Below, piece after piece: positions 38,799-52,900 of a stretch of DNA of 64,000 bases. Origin of the DNA: Pterobdella sp. o SKG-2022 (Eukaryota > Annelida > Clitellata > Hirudinida > Piscicolidae); contig OZ038321.1 in assembly GCA_964035795.1 (NCBI GenBank), positions 12,620,208-12,684,207 on the forward strand, in the 5' to 3' direction. Positions within the stretch are counted from its first letter, which is position 1. The number at the start of each line of letters is the position of its first letter. The notes under the pieces are model-generated. The model worked only from the letters and a program-made list of their open reading frames with translations, searched no databases and had not been told where the DNA came from. A program made the position numbers and the translations under genes.

Positions 38799-41700
38799 GT
38801 AAGTGGATGATGAATGGGTGTTTAGTAGGTGGCATTTTGAGTTAACTGAGTAGTTTGAAAAGGTTGTGGATGGTTTAGTAGATTTTTACTGTAGGTAGAT
38901 AAAGTAATGTGACTAGTGAAACATTTATGTTAGTATTTAGTGCTTTGTTGAGAATGGGTCATAACCACGATGCTCAGTTAGGGGTATGTCAAGGTTTCCA
39001 ATACTTTCAAAGATTTATCAAACCATTATTATCTTAATGATAAAAACAAGAAATAATAAAGTTGTTTGAAGTTTAGTGGAAGCTTTGTGGTGGTATTTTT
39101 CATATCGTTTTGCCATGGTTTCGAATACAATTAATAATTAGTAAAAAACGCTGAAATTTTTGCATGAAAAACAAACAGAGAAAAGTATTAAAAAAAAACA
39201 CAAAACTTTGGCGAGAAAATCTTACATTTTCTCTTGATAATTCACGTTTTTCACAAAAAAGCTGTCTTTTGCTGTTTGGCTTTAAAACAATTTAGAAAAA
39301 AGTTTTTAATAATTGGATCATGAACAAAAATATACAAAGAAATTGTTTAGCTTCATTTTCTGATTTTTTTGTTGTGAAAGTAAAACAGATTTTTTAATGT
39401 CTGTTCAAAAAAAAAAATTTTTTTTGTTGAAAAAAATTTAAATTAGCTATAGTTTTGATACACTGCTATCTTCAAATAAGTCATTTCTTATTAATTTGAA
39501 TGCAAACTAAATTCAAATGCTTTTTTTCAATAGTGACCAAAGATAAAACCAAAAACCCCTAATAATGTATGAGAATCAATTTTTTTATTGTTATTAATAA
39601 AAACAGTGCTATTGATGTTTAATTAATGTTTTTATACCTTTTATGTCTTCAATAAAACAAAGCTTTTTTTTTAGGGTTAATGAAGTTATAAAATTGATTG
39701 TTTTTTTTTTTAATTCACATTTTTGATAATTCACAGTGTGGTTATTGTTTCTTAACTCATATAAAGTTATATTTCAAAAATGATGTAATTTGAAAAGCTT
39801 TCTCTATGCGATAGTGAGTCCTAATATATAGTTCAAGTCAAGGTGAATAAAAAGTGGTTTGAAAAGTCAATAAGAAAATAGTTATACTCTTGTAAAGTAT
39901 GATAAACTAATTTTAAAGTGGTAAAAATTAGAACTCAGATTGATACAAAGTTCTTTTTTTGATTCATTGCAAATGTTTTTGTGATAACTAAAAGTCTACA
40001 AACATAATTTTCCAGCATATGGCTTTTTCATATCTGAAAAAGAATCTCTTTCACAAACGAACTTATGTTATAAAACATTTTTAGTTAATGTGTTTTAGTT
40101 TTTTCAAGCTTCAAATATTTTCTTAATCACAACTAATTCAAAAAAGTATAATTTTCCAACTCAGAAATAACAAATCTTTTTAATTTTGGTTGAAGAAATG
40201 GAATGTAGCTAATAAAATAGACATTTAGTCAAATTTATATTTGGAAAAAAGGCCTTGTAATGTAAGGTTCTCATATTAACCCAAGGTCGTTTAACTCTGC
40301 CGATGATTGAATTCTTCTATTGGAACCTTTCATTTCTTATCAGTTTGGTGTTTTTAGTGTGTTTTCATTGAAAACTATAGTTCAGATTGATAGAAACATT
40401 TTGTTAAAAGTGGAATAAGTTATGAAAATGAATGAGGCATGATGGAAATAATGAAAACGTATGAAAAAGAAAGAATATTTTGTTTAGGTAAATTAAGTTT
40501 CTTTTTTGATTTGTTGCTTTTCAATTAGACAATAATGCACGGGTCTTGAATTGATATTTTTAGGTTGTCCATTTGTGGGACGTTAAGAATGTTGTTCTTC
40601 GTGGGGCAATAAATGATGTTTTTATGAGATTTTAAGGTCATTTTAAGATTGTTAGTGTTATTGTTTTTCAATTTCCATTGTACTCGTTGTAGGAAGTTGT
40701 TTTTTGGCGAGTGTAATGATTGAAATGAAGGAAAATTTTTTTGCTTTTACACATTATGAAATGTCTTTTAGAGTTATTTTGTTTCTGTGAGTAGGAGTAG
40801 GACGTTTGTGTTTTGAGTGTATCCGAGTTGGCTTTGAGTTCTGTTTTTGTGATATGTTATTTCCTTTTGTATGGTTGGAAATATAATGAGTGACCAAATT
40901 GTGTTGGCACATTCAAAAATAAAAAAAAGTAGATTTCACATTTATTTATTGAAGCTTTTCAAATTTTATTAAGTTTTTAATGAAAGTCAAGAGCTTCAAG
41001 GTGTTAATTTCATGATGTTTTTATGCTGAGTCAAAAACAAGGCTTATGATGATAGAAGTTTCAGTTTTAGTAATGAGTGTGTGTTAAAATTTTATTTTCT
41101 AATGTTTCTGGTGTTTGTTTTTTGGCGTTTTTTATAATAGCGCCAAAAAGACGAAGACATTAAACTTTCCTAATGTAATGTAACGTTTTTTTGAATAGCC
41201 TTTATACAAAAAGCTTGTATTTTTTGAAAGCTGCAAGTTTTAGCTAAAATTTTTAAATGAAATTAACGATGATAGATTGTTTCAAACCTCGTTCAATTAA
41301 AACTGTGTTTTTTCTAATCAACGAACCATTTCAAATCTAACTTTTTCTTTAACAATGTTGTATATAAACATGACAAAACTTCTCTCGAGTTTATAATATA
41401 TTTGATGAAGGTCGTTTTACACGAAAAATATTTCCAACTCAATAATTAATAAAAAAAACTTGATTTTTTGTTTTGCGGTTTAAATAAAACTACTAATTGT
41501 TTTCAAACAGCTACAAATTGGGAGAGACAAGAAAGAATGTGGAATCAATGTCATTGATTTTGTGATTGTTCATAAGACTTTGTGGAAACTAATGAGCGAG
41601 TTGCAATTTTTGACACACATTTTTTTGGATATTTTGATTAGTATATATTTATAAAAGTAAGCATTTGAATTTTTGAAAATAAATACAGTAAAATATGACT

Positions 41701-41880
41701 TCAAAGTCTACTATGTGGAAAATAAACGAACAATTTTGCTGCAACTTCGCATTTCATAATTCAAGTTTCAATCCTATTTTTCTAATAGTTTCAAAAATTT
41801 AAAGTTTTTTTCAAATATAAATGCGTTTAACTATAGTTTCATGTCAATTTATTAACTTTTCATGTGAGTTCTCATATAAT
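38799..41880. other. Presumed intron, AT-rich
   Basis: No exon or element recognised. A GT-rich patch at 40540-40900 has no protein-like frame. Confidence 0.35.
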
Positions 41881-42155
41881 CAGGTCTCAGGTTTTCGAAC
41901 ACTGGTTTATGGCTCCATCAGCCTGTCTCTCCTACTCTTTTTCATAATGTTCTTTTTTACATATTGCCTTTCATTTATAGATTTCTTTTGCACTTAATCT
42001 GTGTTTTTCACCTTCTCTTTAAACATTTCCGCAAGCGTTTGAAAACGCATCTTTATAGCCGCATCTCTCTGCCTTAGTTTTTTGGGCTACACAAGTGCCT
42101 CTGCAGCAAATCTAGTTTGTAAACTGCGTGCTTTACAAATAAATAATAATACTAA
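41881..42155 (+). mobile_element. CR1/L2-like LINE 3' end
   Basis: Starts with ggttttcgaacactggttt, matching 26633 in sequence and order. It reads FRKRLKTHLYSRISL near 42030 (the LKTHL box at the end of CR1/L2 ORF2) and ends in tagtttgtaaactgcgtgc plus an aataataat tail. The last block is also shared with the element ending at 24225, so these three insertions are one family. Confidence 0.7.
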
Positions 42156-45100
42156 TAATCGAAATAAACCATTTTAGTACATCCAGAATGTCAGCTTCTA
42201 TAAGCATTTTCAAATGTTTTGCAGGCTATAAATAATTAAATAGAATTTGAAATGCTTTTCAATTAAATGAAGTGTCAAATCACAAAGTTAAAATAAAAAT
42301 CTATTTTTCACAGCTTTGAGCTAGAAGTCAGTGATTTGCGCACAAAAGCAGGTTTTTCTTTAAAGGTAAAATATATTGTAGTTTCAAAGCCGAAAACTTT
42401 TAAAAACAGTATTAGTTACGCATGTAACTCTCGACTTTTAATGGTGGTTTTCAAAAATATTTCGGAAAAATGTTACGACTATTTTTTTGTAAATTATCAA
42501 TTCAAAGGTTTCAGTTTGATTATTGAAGCAATAGATTTTTCACAATAGATACATAGATACAATATAAACTTGAATTGTCAATTGTTTAGCAAGCCATAAA
42601 ACATTATAAAAGGTTGGTGTTCCAGCTGTACTTCGCCTTTTTTTGTATAGATTTTTATTTAGCTTCCCGATTTGTACGCTTTTATTTAAGTGTTTTCGTA
42701 TTTTTAACTGAAGAGTAATAAAAATGTTACTTATCTACGAAAACCCATTTTTTTCTTTGTTAACTCAACTGAAAATTTTCATAATGACTGGATAATTAAA
42801 ACATTTTGAAAACTTAAATATTTCATGAAATAATATTCACTGTCTTGGTTTTTTTCTCTGACAGCTCTACGGTTAAAAATTTAATATTTTATAATGAAAA
42901 CAGGTTCAATAAGCCATGAACTGAGTTAAAGGCTTAAACAAAAAAAAACATTTTGCTAATGTTTCAATGATTTTTTAAAAGCATTTTTTGTTTTTGCTTT
43001 CTAAAACAAATCTCATTGGTCACGATGTTATTCTCATTCATGCATATTAAACACTCGATAAAACACTATAAATATGAAGTGTGAAGCAAGCTAGACCCGT
43101 CAAAGCCAGCATCATTCAACACCAAAAATTTTATAAATTTGCAGAAAGTGTTTAGCTTCGAGAACAAAAATGTGAGTTCAGGGCTCCAAAATTAATATAA
43201 AAATACAATAAAGGTTTGCGCCCTTACAGGATGTGGTACAAGTAATGTGAAACTAATAATTTCATTTTGTTTTTAGTTCAAAACATTGATAACCAAACGT
43301 TTGAAATTTTTCACTCGTAAATTTAAAGTAACTTGCTAAAAACATTTAGTCTAATATCAAATGAATCTAGTGAAAAAATAGACTATAAATTATTCTTGTA
43401 GAGATATCGTGAGTGCATAAAACTACCGATTATAAAAACAGCTTTGTATTTGTGTTTTGTTTCCATATTTTTAAATTACCTAATACCAAAATAAAAAATT
43501 TTTTTATTTTGAAAACCACATGTAACAAAAAGATCGCAAAATTAGCATGACTACAAGATAAGACAAGCATTATCAGTGATATCGATATAAGAGCTCCAGC
43601 TGTATTGATTTTTGTGCAGTTGACTGAGAGACTCGACGAAAAATTATTTAATGAATTTATATTTTAGAAATATTTAAAATGAACAGTTGTATTTTTAGGA
43701 AAAAAATTATTTATAATAATTTAAAAACTTGTATTTTCACTGTTCTAGTTAATATATTGTCATTGCTATTATTTAAGTTTAGCGAGGAAGGTTTTTATGT
43801 AAAATTTTTATTTAATTTGAAAACTTTTTGTTAAATTTTATTACTCTAGTTGTTAGGTTTTATCATTAAATTTTAAAAATACTTCAAAATAATTTCTTTC
43901 AAACATTTTCAAATTCTTCCACTGATGGATAGTTAATAAAAATATTATGGTGATACGATATACACAAAACAACGAAACGTTTATTTTAATATTTGAATAA
44001 AAGGAAAAATAAAGCTGAAAAGAGCAGATAAACTTCAATTTTTTTACATATGAAACTTAATCTTTGTTTATGAAGTCACTGCATTGTTATTGTCAAATTT
44101 TCAAGCTTCAAAATCTCCAAGTCAAAAATCGGTCCAAAATTTTTTTTCACTTTTAAAAACTTTGTAATGTTTTTAATTGTTTTTGCAGTTGTTTAGATAG
44201 TAAAACTGAGAACTTCAGTATATTTTTTACTGGTTCGAAAGTTGGAAATTCATTCACTGAAAACCTTAATAAAAACAACCTCAAAAACTTCATTATAAAA
44301 TCAAAGTTTCAAAAAATGTTTTACGGGAAAAAAATTTTTTTCAAACTTGAATCAATTCCATATTTGGATATAGGAAAATATCAAAAATATATTAACTAAA
44401 TGGGGATGTTTTCAAAAGCAAAAAAATATTTGTTTCGAAAAAATCTTTTTGATAGCAATGTGTTCAAGTCACGCGGTGGGTCTGGAATAATTATTAGGAA
44501 TCAGTTGCAGCTGCGTGGAGTGAAGCATTTGAAATGCTTCTATTTATTCAACGTCACACTTCCAACAAAGTATTTTTCTTCTTCAAACTACTCAAGAAGA
44601 TTATTTACAAAATGAGTTTCAACATCAAAACAAACTTTTCGGGGAGAATTAATAACAAGCAAAAACATTCAAATCTGCTTTTTTTATTGATTCTTATTCA
44701 TATTATTTTAATTTAATTTTTAATAAAATTGATAATAAAAAATAGTCATTGAAATATTGATAAAAATTGAAACATATAGCTATTTCAATTCAGAATTTTA
44801 TTTTGGTGAGTTGTACTCAGTACTCTCGTGCAGTCGTTACTTCGATTAGACACTCGTAAAACAATAACGCAAAAACTGATAGCTACTTCATTCAGATAAT
44901 TTTTTTCACAATAATCACAACAACGTTTGTAATGGAACTAATTTAAACCTGGTGGCTTGATGCTTTTATAGCCACACAAAGGAAGGTTCTAGGTAACGAA
45001 AAAACTAGATTACTCGAGAAGGCTAATCACTGCCAAACTTCCAGAATTTAAAAATTTTTTGCAAAAAGTGCATTTCTTTACTAAATTCACAACACTTAAA

Positions 45101-45645
45101 ACTTAAAACTGTTCCACATTAATTAATAGACACCAACAATTTTCTTCCAGCTTCGGTACCTTTTGAATGAACGTGGGTTGTCTGAGCTGTGGTCTGAAGC
45201 ATGCAGTTTGTTTTTGTAGAATTTAAATTTTTTTAAATAATAATTCTCGCTTAAATAATTATTTTGATGAAATTTCATTTTGAGCCTGTGTGTTCAATTT
45301 TAGAATTTCTTCATGTCGAAGTTTTGTTTAATTTCTAGTTTTCTTGCTAATGTTAAATTTTCAACCGATTTATCTTAATTGAAATTTGAAAATTTGTTCA
45401 ATTATAAAACTTTGATAGGCTTAAATATTGTTTCGCGTTCTGTGTTAAATTGTTGAAAGGCTAAAGCTGAAGCTTGTAAAATAGAAAACTATGGTTAAAC
45501 CAAATGATATATTTTCTATTTGAAAATAATGTTAGAACATCTCAAAAAGCTTTGTTTTGTTGTAGTTACCCATTATCAACGTATAGAGGTATTTTGGGTC
45601 TATTTCATTAGTTATGAACTCGTATGCTAAACTTTAGCATGCCCG

Positions 45646-45672
45646 TATATATATATATATATATATATATAT
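45646..45672 (+). repeat. (TA)n microsatellite
   Basis: About 13 TA units. Confidence 0.95.
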
Positions 45673-45888
45673 GAGCGTTGTTCGTTATAATTTTGGTTGA
45701 TTCATATTTTAGTTAACATCGTTAGCGCTAGTTGCTATGATTAGTGAGTTGTTTCTATCTTGTAAACAAAGGCTAATTGTTCAGTTGAGAACCCACTAAA
45801 CAAAAAAAAACGACAGTTTCAATGAACTAGTTTTTTCTCATTTAATTGTTAATCAAAAAATACATCTCCAAGTTTATTTACTTTTTTC

Positions 45889-45889
<1 letters not shown>

Positions 45890-45930
<41 letters not shown>
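45890..45930 (+). repeat. (AAT)n microsatellite
   Basis: About 13 perfect AAT units. Confidence 0.95.
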
Positions 45931-46910
45931 GTTTTATTATTCAAGTTTTTTTGGTATTTTGTAACGACATTCACTTGATGGATTTCAATTAGCCAATGAT
46001 AAATGAGCCACACACAAACACCTAAGCTTTACGTTACACAGTACCGGTAATTGATAATTCAAGTTCTGCTTAACAAAAGCTTCATAGCTTTTAACAAACT
46101 AGTTTCTAGTGAAATTATCAATTATATGTTACATTTTCTTTGTGTTTAATAAAACTAATCTTTAATTATTTGCTAAATGTTTCTAGAAATCTTTAAGAGA
46201 GACTAAGCTTTTTTGAAAAGCTCATTTGATTTTTTTTTGATATAATTAATTCTCTTTCATAAACCTTTTCAAATTTTTTTCAGCTCGTTATAAAATGAAC
46301 ATTCATTTTTCAACTTACATAGTACAATCATTAATTTTTAAAAAATACTTTTAACCTTCAAAGTAGAGTTAATAAATATTCAGAAAAAATCCGTGTCATG
46401 AGAGACTTGATGGATGTAGGGAAATTAATTTCCAAGAGAAACATCAACGGATGTCCAAATATGATTATTTATTTATTATAAAATTTTTCCTAAAATCTCA
46501 TTAGCGTACATTAAGAAACTATCGATAACTCTTAAAAGCACGAACCGTAAGTTATTTTACTGCAATTCTGTATTGTAATCCGTACATTGCCACCATAACT
46601 TCATAATGCTCACATTGTTCTTTTTTGAAATTAGAAAATGAAATTAGCGCAAAAATTTATATATCTTAGATAAATATATTTCCAAAATTTGTTGCACTAA
46701 TAGAATGAAACAGGTCAAATGATAGAATAGTAATAGTTAACACTTTAAGACAGCAAAAGAGATATTAATCAAAAAAATCAGAAATAAAAAATAATTGAAA
46801 TTTGTTAATAATCAATAACAATGAGTTGATCAATCAAATTAAAAAGTAACAATCAAAAAAGCATCGAAATAAAGGCTTATACTAAAAGCAACAACCACAA
46901 TAAACCGCAG

Positions 46911-49900
46911 GACCCTGGCGTGGAGTACAAAACTCAAGCCTCCATACAACAACAGCAGCAGGGATTAAACTCGTCAGGCGGGGTCGAGCGACAAAATAAT
47001 AGCTCTCTTCATCCACATAGTAACAGTAATAACAATAATAATAATAACAGTCTTGTATCCTCCCTCAGCCATCATCTACTACTCGATTTTGGAGGTTTTG
47101 TATTATTATGGACGTATTATTGGATTAAAAATTGTCTTTTTAGCTTTCATCGGAGAATTTCTCTTATTGGATTTAAACATATTTTTATTGTGTTTTTATC
47201 ACAATTAATTTTTGCGACTTTTATTGAAAATTTACAACTTTTTTTCAACACATTTTCACCCTTATTAATTATTACCTGATAAACTTACAGCTTTATAATT
47301 TCTATTGGAGTACTTTCAATAATTTTTTCTCCATTTTTTTTTTCATTATGCGCAAAAAATTGAAAGAAATTTAGTATCATTAACTTGGAGGACTGTATGA
47401 GAGGTGATGGCTTATCTAATAGAGAACGGCAAAATATATTGAAAAAATGTTCTTTTGAAAAAAATGAATTCTATGGATCTTATTTTTAGATAATTGAAAC
47501 AAACATTCAATGCTTCAAACTCAAAAATATTGGTAAAAAGTTGCAATTTGTACAATTAGAATATTTTCATCAAAATTTTTTTTCAAATCTAGGCATATCA
47601 CGTTGTTCAAAAAGAAATAGTCAACTTACTGAAGGAATTCCATTTGTATGAGATATAAATTTTCCATGAAGCTTTAAACAAGTTCATTTTAACGACTTGA
47701 GTCAACTTTATGGTATTATTCAATCAAAAGCTGACATTCAAACTAAAATAGTTTACATAATTACAATTTTTTCTCTCAATTTCATAAAACATTCGGTTAA
47801 AAGTTTAACATAACATTGGTTTTTTTCATCCTTGACAAAAATGAAAATTATTATATTTAATTTCGAAGAACAATAAAAATTTTTGTTTCCCATGTTTTCA
47901 TTACTTTCAAGTTCAATTAAGATAGAAGCGTAAAACTTCAATGAAAACTCTTAAACATTGTACCAATCGTATACAGACAGAGAATCGTATATAACACTTG
48001 TATTAAAATAAATAAACAGTTTCTGACTCAAACACAAAAAATTATAGAAAACCCTCATTTTTTATTCTGTACTTTATTTCACAAAAACTTGCATAATCAA
48101 TTATCAAACTTCAAAAATGAAAAACGAGTATGCCTAATATGATATTGCAATGAAATTCAATAATCCTGCTATGAATATCCCCATTGTGGCTCTTACGATA
48201 TCATAAAAGCAAATTAGTTTTTATAATTGGAAGATTTCTTAATATTTGAATTAATTCTGCTCTTTTTATGATTATCTATATTGATAATATTCCTCAATTT
48301 TTTTTACCTCCAAGAATATACCACAGTATACGTGAATAGGACTTCTACCTCAACATAGGCATTTTGTTTAATATTTTGTATAAAAAACCCAATTATGTCA
48401 GCATAGCAAATTTTCTAAAAATAAAGGTTTTTTCATAAATGAAGTTAATACAGTCACATAAAATATGCATTCTAAAACCTCTATAAAACAAAGCCATCTA
48501 CTCACTCAACTTTAAAGCAAATATTTGATAAAAATTAATATTTTATTCAATTTCTATAATAAAGATTATAAAAACCGTTCAATTCTGATATTTGAAATAG
48601 GTAATCCGCCAATATTTATTCAGAAATACAATTCACATTCAATCATATATTTCTTCCGCCTCTGTCTGGTGATGAATTTTTATGTTATTAAAAGCCTTGG
48701 TCATACCTAATGCTATCAGTGATAATCTTGGTGTTTTTAAGGCTTGTTTTTATCATGTTATTTAATGTATGAAATACTGTTTCAGTCAATTGGTTGGTCC
48801 TAAAGTCATGCTGATGTATTTTTAAGCTAAAAAATTCAGTGATAAGTAATATAATTTTTTAGAGAATTTTTTAAGATGGGGTAACATGGATATTGCTTCA
48901 AAAATTGATCTTTGAATTTGATTTAACTATCTTTTTTTCGTATTGTATTTTTGTTTGATGCTGATCTCTATATGTTTTTGAAGTATTTTATGCCTATTTA
49001 CCTAAGTGCATTCAATCATTTTGAGTTTTAGATTAAAAAAAGTAATTGAAAACACATGTACTTATTTGATGAGTGAATTAAAAAAAAATTTGAGAATGCT
49101 TTCTAAACGTGGTTACAAACTGAATGAATAAACTTTAAGCAAACAATTAATTATCTCAATATTAGTTAATTTTTCTTAGCTTGTTTACTCTTTAAAAATT
49201 TTTCAAATTCAAAGAATTGTTGTTTTTATCAATGAAAAAAATATTCTTCAAACAAAAAATGATTTTAAAACAATTTTTTTTAATTAAAAATAAGAAAAAA
49301 GAACAATGAATAAATATATGAAATAAATGATAGTTGTTAACAATACCAGGCTCGCAACACGAACAAGGTTCATCCAGCCCAGAACAGCCTCCACCTCCAT
49401 CCACTCCAACCAATTCTAAAGAAAGACTTGGTTTAGTACTTTCAGTATTGAAAATAAAAAAAATTATAGAAAAACTTATGTTTTAGTTATTGTCATTTAA
49501 AAATCACTTTTTCAATTTTTTTTTACTTTTAGAGATTAGTTTTGTAAACACTGAAAATGAAATAATTATATAACATAATCATAATTGGTCGCTTAAAAAC
49601 GTGAAATTCTGATCCTTAGATTTATGCTGATAATCGAGGCTTTAAAACTGCAATAATCTGTACATTAGATTTACATACATAATCTCGGACGTATTATACG
49701 TCTAATATTAGGATATCTTGGATAATTTTTTGGTTAAAAGGGTTTTCAAGTATTCAATAATCAAATTGCAAAGGATTGAAATATATATGACAATAAATTA
49801 TATTCAAATATAAAAGTTTACTTGAAAAAACATATTTTAAAAAATAATTCAGCTTCGAAAAATTAATACTTAAGTTGGTGTTATTCAAGTTGATATAAAA

Positions 49901-52900
49901 CTGAAGAAAAAAAAACTAGCTTAAAAAACTCAAATCAAATCTAAATCTCATGATTTTTAAAAAATCATCAGATGATTATCAGCTAAAAGCTCATACCTCA
50001 AATAAACTTCAGCGACCCATTGTGTTTTATAAAAAAGCAAATGTTTGTCAAAGATTTTTCTGCTCTGATGGTAAATATGAAAAAAGGCTATAAAATTACT
50101 TTTTTACTCGTATTGAAATAAAAGTAGACTAAATACTAAAATCTTTTGATGAGATGATAAATGATTATGACTGTGGTTATATCATAATAAAAATAAACAC
50201 TCATGTTATAGCACATAAAGGGGGAATTTTTTCACATATTGGTTTTAAAAGATAATTGTGGTCTGTAAACAGTTATATTTCCCCGATTAACATACAAAAA
50301 TCATCATAATCATTCAGTATAGTAGTACCTAAATTTTTTCGTTTTTCTATTTTTATATCATACATATTAACGCTTACATAAACGATTGTATGTTGCTTGT
50401 ATGTATACAACAAAAATATTTTTAATTTATAAAATAAGATTTTTATTTTCGTATTATTTAATTCCAGTTGAATAATTCTTGCTGCAATTATCCTGTTTGT
50501 TAAAATTTCCAATGAAAAACAACAGAAAGACTTTCAAATGTTAATTAATCACAAAATGATTTTCTGTGAAAACTTTGTCAAATGATGGTATAAAAGTTGC
50601 GTAGGGTTTTTGAAATTTTTATAGAAAAACTATGAAAGGGTATTGCATAGAGATGTTCAACTCTAAAACATAATAAAAACGTGGTTAGCAGTCCAACGAT
50701 GATTGAGACAATAAAGTGTTAAAATTATGGTGCAGTCATGTATCGCAATTTTTAATAATAGGTTTCGATGAACGATTCAATCATTGAGCCTAGGTTCCAA
50801 TAATATCTCTCTCTTCTGCGTTTTTACAAAGGCCTTTTCAATGATTTCCGATACTATGTGATGAGTTGATTAGTAGATTAGATTTTTTGGTTGGTTTTCT
50901 TGTGTTAATGTTAACTTTAAAGTCTCCGTGGTTATTTCATTTTTTGTTTCATGAGTTTTACTTAGAATCATATTACTATTAGTATTATTGTATTTTTATT
51001 CATTATTTTAATCATTGCTCTACTTAATAGACAACATTTGTTTTGAAAAAATGCACCTTTATCTTTAATTGCCTCATTTCATAAACGTATCCTGGAATTC
51101 ATTTCTAATGATATCAGCTCGAAAAAAAAATTATATAAGAAAAATCGAAAAATATATAAGTGATCAGCTATGAAAAAAGTATAGCGTTAATAGCCATACA
51201 AATTCCAATTACAAAGAGAAAGACATGAGTTATCAAAAATCATAGATGAAATTATATATTGTTTTCACAATTAAGTTCCACGAAAACTTTTAATGAAAGA
51301 AGAAATAAAAGTTTTACAAATCTCTATAAAGTTTAAACTAGAACAAACAATGTAAAAAAAACAAATCGGTGATAAAATATGAATTTTTCTGAGTGGAAGT
51401 GCTTCTCAACTTCAAAAAAAAGTTTATAAATTCAAGTCCACGATATAACACTTTTTCATTTCATTTTTTTTTCAGCTGCTTGTAGCAGTTGAAGGAATGA
51501 AATAAATTTAATTAGAGAAAGGTAATTTGTCTAGATGATAAAAGTTTCAAGCAAGAAATCCGAAAGATTCACTTCCTTTTTCAATGTACTTTCGTTATTT
51601 TCATAAAGATTAAAAAAAATTAAATACGTATGAATGATTTTTCAAAATATAAATACATTTCAAAAGATGCATTTCCATTAAACTTATATTCAATGAAAGT
51701 TTGTATTGAAAAAAATTCAGTTTCATGATTAAAAATGCTTTATTGTATTCAGTATAACGCCGTCTAAGTAATTTTTTTTCGTTTGATTAAAGATATATAA
51801 AGATTTCAATGAGCCACAATAAAATTAGGATATTTATGAGCACTTTAAATTTTTATTGATACATGAAGCTAAACGTTAAAATTTTCAAGTATTCTGGAAA
51901 TGTTACTTTGTTAACGGAAAGCTTTGTATCTTGATAAAAATTATTATTTTAAAAATATATTTTTAGCATTTTTTTCGAAAATTGACTTCAGAACAATATG
52001 ATGCAAGTCAAAGCCCTCAATGATTTATTAACTAAAAAGTCTAAGCTTCGCATTATTGATTATCCAAGAACTCGCAAAAAAGAGAAAAATAAAAACACCA
52101 CGAGCCCTACAAGTATATATGGAGGATAATTTCGGGATAATAAAGCAAAATGAAGATAAAGCAGAACATTCAAAATTTCCAAAAAGCCTCAATCAAATTC
52201 ACATTAGAAGTAGAAAAGAACAATAAAATATCGTTTATAGACACTTTAATCATAAAAAAAGAAGATGGGTCATTAAGTATGACAATATATAGGAAACTTT
52301 CCAAAAGGCTTGACTATTAATTCAAAATCGAGCCAAGGCCCAAAAACTTGGATAGGCGCTTTAAAAGGAGCTTTAAACAGAGCCTACAAGCTCTGCTCTA
52401 AACCAGCTCTGTTGGAAATAGAATTATAATATTTAAAGAAAAATTTTAAAAACAATGGTTTTAAATAAAAATGATAATAAAAAATTAAAAACCTAAAACA
52501 AAACAAAAAAAATATAGAAATTACTTAGGATCATAAAAGTGAAAAAAAAAAACAACATAAACATAACGGGTATCTATTCCTTATGTCAAACATCTCAATA
52601 ACCCTCTAAACAAGCCTCCAACAATAAAAATGTTAGTTTTCATACACACGCAGGCCCTAAATTGAGAAAGGTATTATTTCACAAAAATAACATTAATAAA
52701 ATACATTTAAAAAAGTGACTATAAGATACACTGCAGCTGCAATCCAAAAAAAACAAACATTGGGCAAACACGAGTCAGCATAGCCACAAGGATGTCCCAA
52801 CACAAAAAGGATGTAGATTCCAAAAAACCAGATGAGAACATAAGTGGTATCTCAAAACATGCCCGAAATTGCAGCACAGAAATTATAAAATGGGAACCCC

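Larger units (their letters stand above)
42156..46910. other. Presumed intron with minor repeats and unsupported exon candidates
   Basis: Contains a TA array at 45646-45672 and an AAT array at 45890-45930. A short open block with an AG before it and GT after it lies at 42315-42349 (reading ELEVSDLRTKA), and another at 45153-45210 (LRYLLNERGLSELW). Either could be an exon; neither has further support. A block at 44960-45030 is GC-richer without a frame. Confidence 0.35.

Noticed and set aside
44400..44615. A 71-residue frame as a gene
   Set aside because: No splice context, homology or composition support.
44980..45000. Heat-shock-element-like GAAGGTTCTAGG
   Set aside because: One GAAnnTTC unit without a gene start nearby is expected by chance.
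49192..49413. Gly/Cys-rich minus-strand frame
   Set aside because: Antisense of the synaptotagmin-like linker exon at 49350.
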